A DNA stretch of 64,000 bases, taken from Pectobacterium carotovorum (lineage in GTDB: Bacteria > Pseudomonadota > Gammaproteobacteria > Enterobacterales > Enterobacteriaceae). The stretch is from NCBI RefSeq assembly GCF_900129615.1, contig NZ_FQWI01000008.1, forward strand, positions 62,001 to 126,000. Direction: 5' to 3'. The notes beneath the pieces are model-generated. The model was not told the DNA's origin. It worked only from the letters and a program-made list of their open reading frames with translations, and ran no database searches. A program made the translations under genes and the position numbers. How positions within the stretch are numbered: the first letter of the stretch is position 1; every line of letters starts with the position of its first letter. This document shows, in pieces, positions 61,174 to 64,000 of this stretch.

Positions 61174-61932
61174 TCAACACAACTCCAACTGTACCTTATG
61201 TTGTTCAATGATTTTCAGTACGCTGGGTGGTGGTGACTGATCGGTAAAAAGATAGTCGATCAAATCCATGTTGCCCAAATTCACCATCGCATTACGACCA
61301 AACTTGGAATGGTCCGTCACCAGCATGACGCAGCGAGAGTTTTCAATAATCGCCCGTTTTGTGCGCACTTCATGGTAATCAAACTCCAGTAATGACCCAT
61401 CCATGTCAATACCACTGATGCCCAAAATGCCGAAATCCAGACGGAACTGAGAGATAAAATCCAGCGTCGCCTCACCCATGATACCGCCATCGCGGGTACG
61501 CACTTCACCACCGGCCAAAATCAGGCGGAAATCCTCTTTTGCCGTCAGCAGCGTTGCCACGTTCAGATTATTGGTGACCACACGCAGATCCTTATGCTGC
61601 ATCAGCGCATAGGCCACGGCTTCGGGCGTGGTACCGATATCGATAAACAAGGTGGCGCCGTCTGGAATCTGGCTCGCTACCCGACGGGCAATGCGCGCTT
61701 TTTCATCCGACCACATCATTTTACGGTCATGGTAGGCCGTGTTAACCGAACTGGACGGCAATGCTGCACCACCGTGGTGGCGATGGATTTTATTCTGCTC
61801 GGCCAGCTCGTTCAGATCGCGACGAATGGTCTGCGGGCTCACCGCAAAATGCTCCACTAGCTCTTCAGTACTGACATAGCCCTGCTGGCGCACCAGCTCA
61901 ATAATGGCGTCATGCCGTTGTGTCTGCTTCAC
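61174..61932 (-). CDS. glpR: Glycerol-3-phosphate regulon repressor GlpR
   Basis: 252-residue DeoR-family repressor: N-terminal helix-turn-helix (IIELVRQQGYVSTEELVEHF...VSPQTIRRDLNELA) and a sugar-phosphate sensor domain (IFIDIGTTPEAVAYAL, GGEVRTRDGG). It represses glp genes without glycerol-3-phosphate. It is 24 nt downstream of glpG; in E. coli it follows glpG in glpEGR. Confidence 0.95.
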   Translation of the reverse strand: MKQTQRHDAIIELVRQQGYVSTEELVEHFAVSPQTIRRDLNELAEQNKIHRHHGGAALPSSSVNTAYHDRKMMWSDEKARIARRVASQIPDGATLFIDIGTTPEAVAYALMQHKDLRVVTNNLNVATLLTAKEDFRLILAGGEVRTRDGGIMGEATLDFISQFRLDFGILGISGIDMDGSLLEFDYHEVRTKRAIIENSRCVMLVTDHSKFGRNAMVNLGNMDLIDYLFTDQSPPPSVLKIIEQHKVQLELC

Positions 61933-61956
61933 ATTTATCCCCTAAGACGCCCCGAT

Positions 61957-62790
61957 TTACCGGGGGTTTGTTTTATTATACGTGTCCCAAAAGGCCATCA
62001 ATAGCCCGACAACCAGCCCAGCTACATGCGCCGCATTCGCAATCGACATGCCTAAAATATCGAAATATCCGGCGATCAGCCACAGTAAAGCGAAGGCCAT
62101 CAGACTGCGCGGCATGGATAAATAACCGTCAGGCTCTCGTTCCCCTCGCAGCCAGACATAGCCCATCAGGGCATAAACCACGCCAGACAGGCCACCAAAA
62201 TGGGTGCCGCTAAACCAGGACTGCGCCCAGCCGCTAACCAGCGCGGAAACCAGCGTGATGACCAGCAATTTTCCGGTTCCCAGCACTTTTTCAACCGGGC
62301 CGCCCAGATACCACCACCACATCAGATTGAACAAAATATGCAGCAGGGAAAAGTGCAACAAAACATGACTAAACCAGCGCCACACCTCGACCTGTTGCCC
62401 TTCAGCCGGGAACGCCAGCCATACCATCACGCTCTCATAGCCCGAAATCTGCATCAGGATGAACACCGCAATCGTCACGACCATCAGGGATAGCGTCAGT
62501 GGACCTGCCTTTTGCTTCAGCATTTGCAGGTAAGAGTAGCGCTGGTATTGAATACCGGTATCCATCGATCCCGTTTGCCAACTGGCCGCCAGATAGCGCG
62601 GGTTTGTCGGGTCGCGCAGAAAAATCTCCAGCGCTTCCTGAACCTTGCTCAGTTGGGTTTCATCCTCCAGCCACAGTTCAGCTTCATGCCCCTGAGGCCG
62701 CATTTCCAGATGGACCTGCTGTGTACGCATGTAATCAACAAATGCCTGAGCCAGACGCGGGTTGGAGAGAGCAATAACGCGAGTCATCAT
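61957..62790 (-). CDS. glpG: Rhomboid intramembrane protease GlpG
   Basis: 277 residues (E. coli 276): a small cytosolic domain, then six membrane helices. Catalytic Ser is in [13 protein letters not shown] and catalytic His in [16 protein letters not shown]; the LRGEREPD loop follows as in E. coli. It cleaves single-span membrane proteins. It is cotranscribed with glpR; glpE is absent upstream. Confidence 0.96.
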   Translation of the reverse strand: MMTRVIALSNPRLAQAFVDYMRTQQVHLEMRPQGHEAELWLEDETQLSKVQEALEIFLRDPTNPRYLAASWQTGSMDTGIQYQRYSYLQMLKQKAGPLTLSLMVVTIAVFILMQISGYESVMVWLAFPAEGQQVEVWRWFSHVLLHFSLLHILFNLMWWWYLGGPVEKVLGTGKLLVITLVSALVSGWAQSWFSGTHFGGLSGVVYALMGYVWLRGEREPDGYLSMPRSLMAFALLWLIAGYFDILGMSIANAAHVAGLVVGLLMAFWDTYNKTNPR

Positions 62791-63011
62791 AGCGGGAAGC
62801 GCCAGTGAGTAGGTTGAGTTAGGAACATGATAATAAAGATTCTACTGAATAGGCAGGACTATTGAATAGGCAGGGCTATTTCGGTGAAGTCAGTCAATCG
62901 TCACATTTCCGTCACAAAATATTTTTCGGTTCACAAAAAAAAAGCATGATGTGAAATCGTGTACTTCTACGCATTCACTATACGTGCCACTCACTGACCA
63001 GGAGCATGACC

Positions 63012-64000
63012 ATGTCTTTACAACGAAAAGCGCTGTTTTGCCTCCCTTTACTATTGCCAGCCACCCTCTCTTTCCAAGCCGTTGCCAAAGAGGGCTATAC
63101 GCTCGAACAGGTTGTGGTGTTTAGCCGCCACGGGTTGCGCGCGCCGTTAGCCAGTCCAAGTAGCGCACTCGGCAAGGTCACACCCGATGCCTGGCCGCAG
63201 TGGGATACGCCCAGCAGTTACCTGACCACACGCGGCGGCGTGTTGGAGGCCTACTTCGGTCACTATTTTAGCGAATGGTTGGTGGATAACCACCTGCTGG
63301 CTGCCGATACCTGCCCCACAGAGAAAGACGTCTCTTTCTACGCCAACAGCCTGCAACGCACTATCGCTACCGCACAATATTTCTCAGCGGGAGCATTCCC
63401 CGGCTGTCTGGTGCCGGTGTTACACAAAGAAAAACTGGGCACAATGGATGCCACCTTTAACCCGATCATCCGCGACAACAGCGCGACGTTTAAGCAGCAG
63501 GCCATCGATTCGATCAACCAAAAAGCAGGCGCTGGCGGGGTAAAAGGGCTCAATGAGCGATTGAAACCTGTGTATCAGCAGATGGCGGAGATTATTCGTT
63601 ATACAGATTCTGCTAACTGTAAACAGGATAAACAGTGCGATCTGATGGCACAGGAAACAAACGTGCAGATTGAAGCAGGAAAAGAGCCTAGCGTGGTTGG
63701 CCCACTGAGAACGGGTACCGCCATTGCCGATGCCTTTATCTTGCAGTACTACGAGGGAACACCGATTAACAAGATCGGCTGGGGGCGCATTAAAGATGAG
63801 AAGCAGCTTGCCGATTTGGTGTCGATTAAGGAGTACTACAACAGCGTAGTGTTTAGCGCACCGGTTGTGGCCAAGGCTGTCTCTGCCAATCTGGTCGGCG
63901 CACTCGCGGGATCGTTTGGCACACAGCAACCCAAATTCACTTTTTTGGTCGGCCATGACTCAAACGTCGCATCGCTGTTCTCTGCGTTGGGCGTGAAGCC
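63012..64000 (+). CDS. agp: Periplasmic glucose-1-phosphatase, 5' part (3' end outside window)
   Basis: The first 329 codons. Signal peptide (ALFCLPLLLPATLSFQAVA) and the histidine-acid-phosphatase motif RHGLRAPL near residue 39; the distal HD motif (VGHDSNVASL) is also inside the window. It hydrolyses glucose-1-phosphate and other sugar phosphates in the periplasm. The ATG at 63012 is 7 nt after AGGAG; the ATG at 63006 is too close to it. The frame is open to the window end. Confidence 0.93.
   Translation, partial: MSLQRKALFCLPLLLPATLSFQAVAKEGYTLEQVVVFSRHGLRAPLASPSSALGKVTPDAWPQWDTPSSYLTTRGGVLEAYFGHYFSEWLVDNHLLAADTCPTEKDVSFYANSLQRTIATAQYFSAGAFPGCLVPVLHKEKLGTMDATFNPIIRDNSATFKQQAIDSINQKAGAGGVKGLNERLKPVYQQMAEIIRYTDSANCKQDKQCDLMAQETNVQIEAGKEPSVVGPLRTGTAIADAFILQYYEGTPINKIGWGRIKDEKQLADLVSIKEYYNSVVFSAPVVAKAVSANLVGALAGSFGTQQPKFTFLVGHDSNVASLFSALGVK

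Overview
The window is chromosomal DNA from a soft-rot enterobacterium, almost certainly a Pectobacterium of the carotovorum group. Three things point there. The core gene order is enterobacterial (mrcA, nudE, igaA, yrfG, hslR, hslO, pckA, envZ-ompR; tex; bioH, gntX, nfuA, malPQ, glpRG). Pectin catabolism genes (kdgT, kduI) are present. So is a complete carRABCDEFGH carbapenem cluster, the hallmark of P. carotovorum. No rRNA, tRNA, CRISPR array or intact insertion sequence was seen.

Layout. 1-13.2 kb is core: the 3' part of mrcA, a secreted nucleoside-hydrolase-fold protein (DUF1593), nudE, igaA, yrfG-hslR-hslO, pckA, and envZ/ompR. 13.5-25.4 kb is an accessory siderophore locus of the NIS (NRPS-independent) type. 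Eight genes on the minus strand encode a ParB/Srx-fold serine-kinase-like protein, a periplasmic binding protein, an MFS exporter, an opine-type dehydrogenase, a SbnA-like PLP synthase, a SbnH-like decarboxylase, a TonB receptor and one IucA/IucC synthetase. A CitE-like gene diverges from them across an AT-rich region with a Fur-box-like site. The set looks like staphyloferrin B chemistry (serine to phosphoserine to L-2,3-diaminopropionate, then citrate amide formation and decarboxylation). However, an opine dehydrogenase stands where SbnB would be, and there is one synthetase rather than three.

25.5-34 kb mixes core and accessory genes: greB (orientation flipped relative to tex as compared with E. 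coli), an OlsF-type ornithine-lipid synthase, a chemoreceptor with a C-terminal NWEKF tail, a citrate synthase paralogue lacking the second catalytic histidine, and tex. 34.2-37.2 kb is an IclR regulator with kdgT and kduI for pectin breakdown products. 37.2-44.7 kb is the carbapenem cluster: biosynthesis carA-E, self-resistance carF-G, carH, and the LuxR-type regulator carR. 45-49.5 kb is an operon of alkaline phosphatase, a DUF3299-like protein and a MacB-type ABC system whose permease carries a large histidine-rich loop. 49.5-54 kb holds acrD, an AT-rich GT25 glycosyltransferase, and a degenerate second copy of the acrD 3' end. 54-64 kb returns to core genes: bioH, gntX, nfuA, malQ, malP, glpR, glpG and the 5' part of agp.

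How it fits together. The accessory blocks suit a plant-associated lifestyle: iron capture, pectin use, antibiotic production with self-protection, efflux, phosphate and metal scavenging, and membrane-lipid adjustment. The least ordinary parts are the siderophore locus with its apparent enzyme replacement, the active-site-altered citrate synthase, the hairpin covering the alkaline phosphatase ribosome-binding site, and the acrD relic beside the GT25 gene. All functions are read from sequence motifs and gene context; no database search was run.
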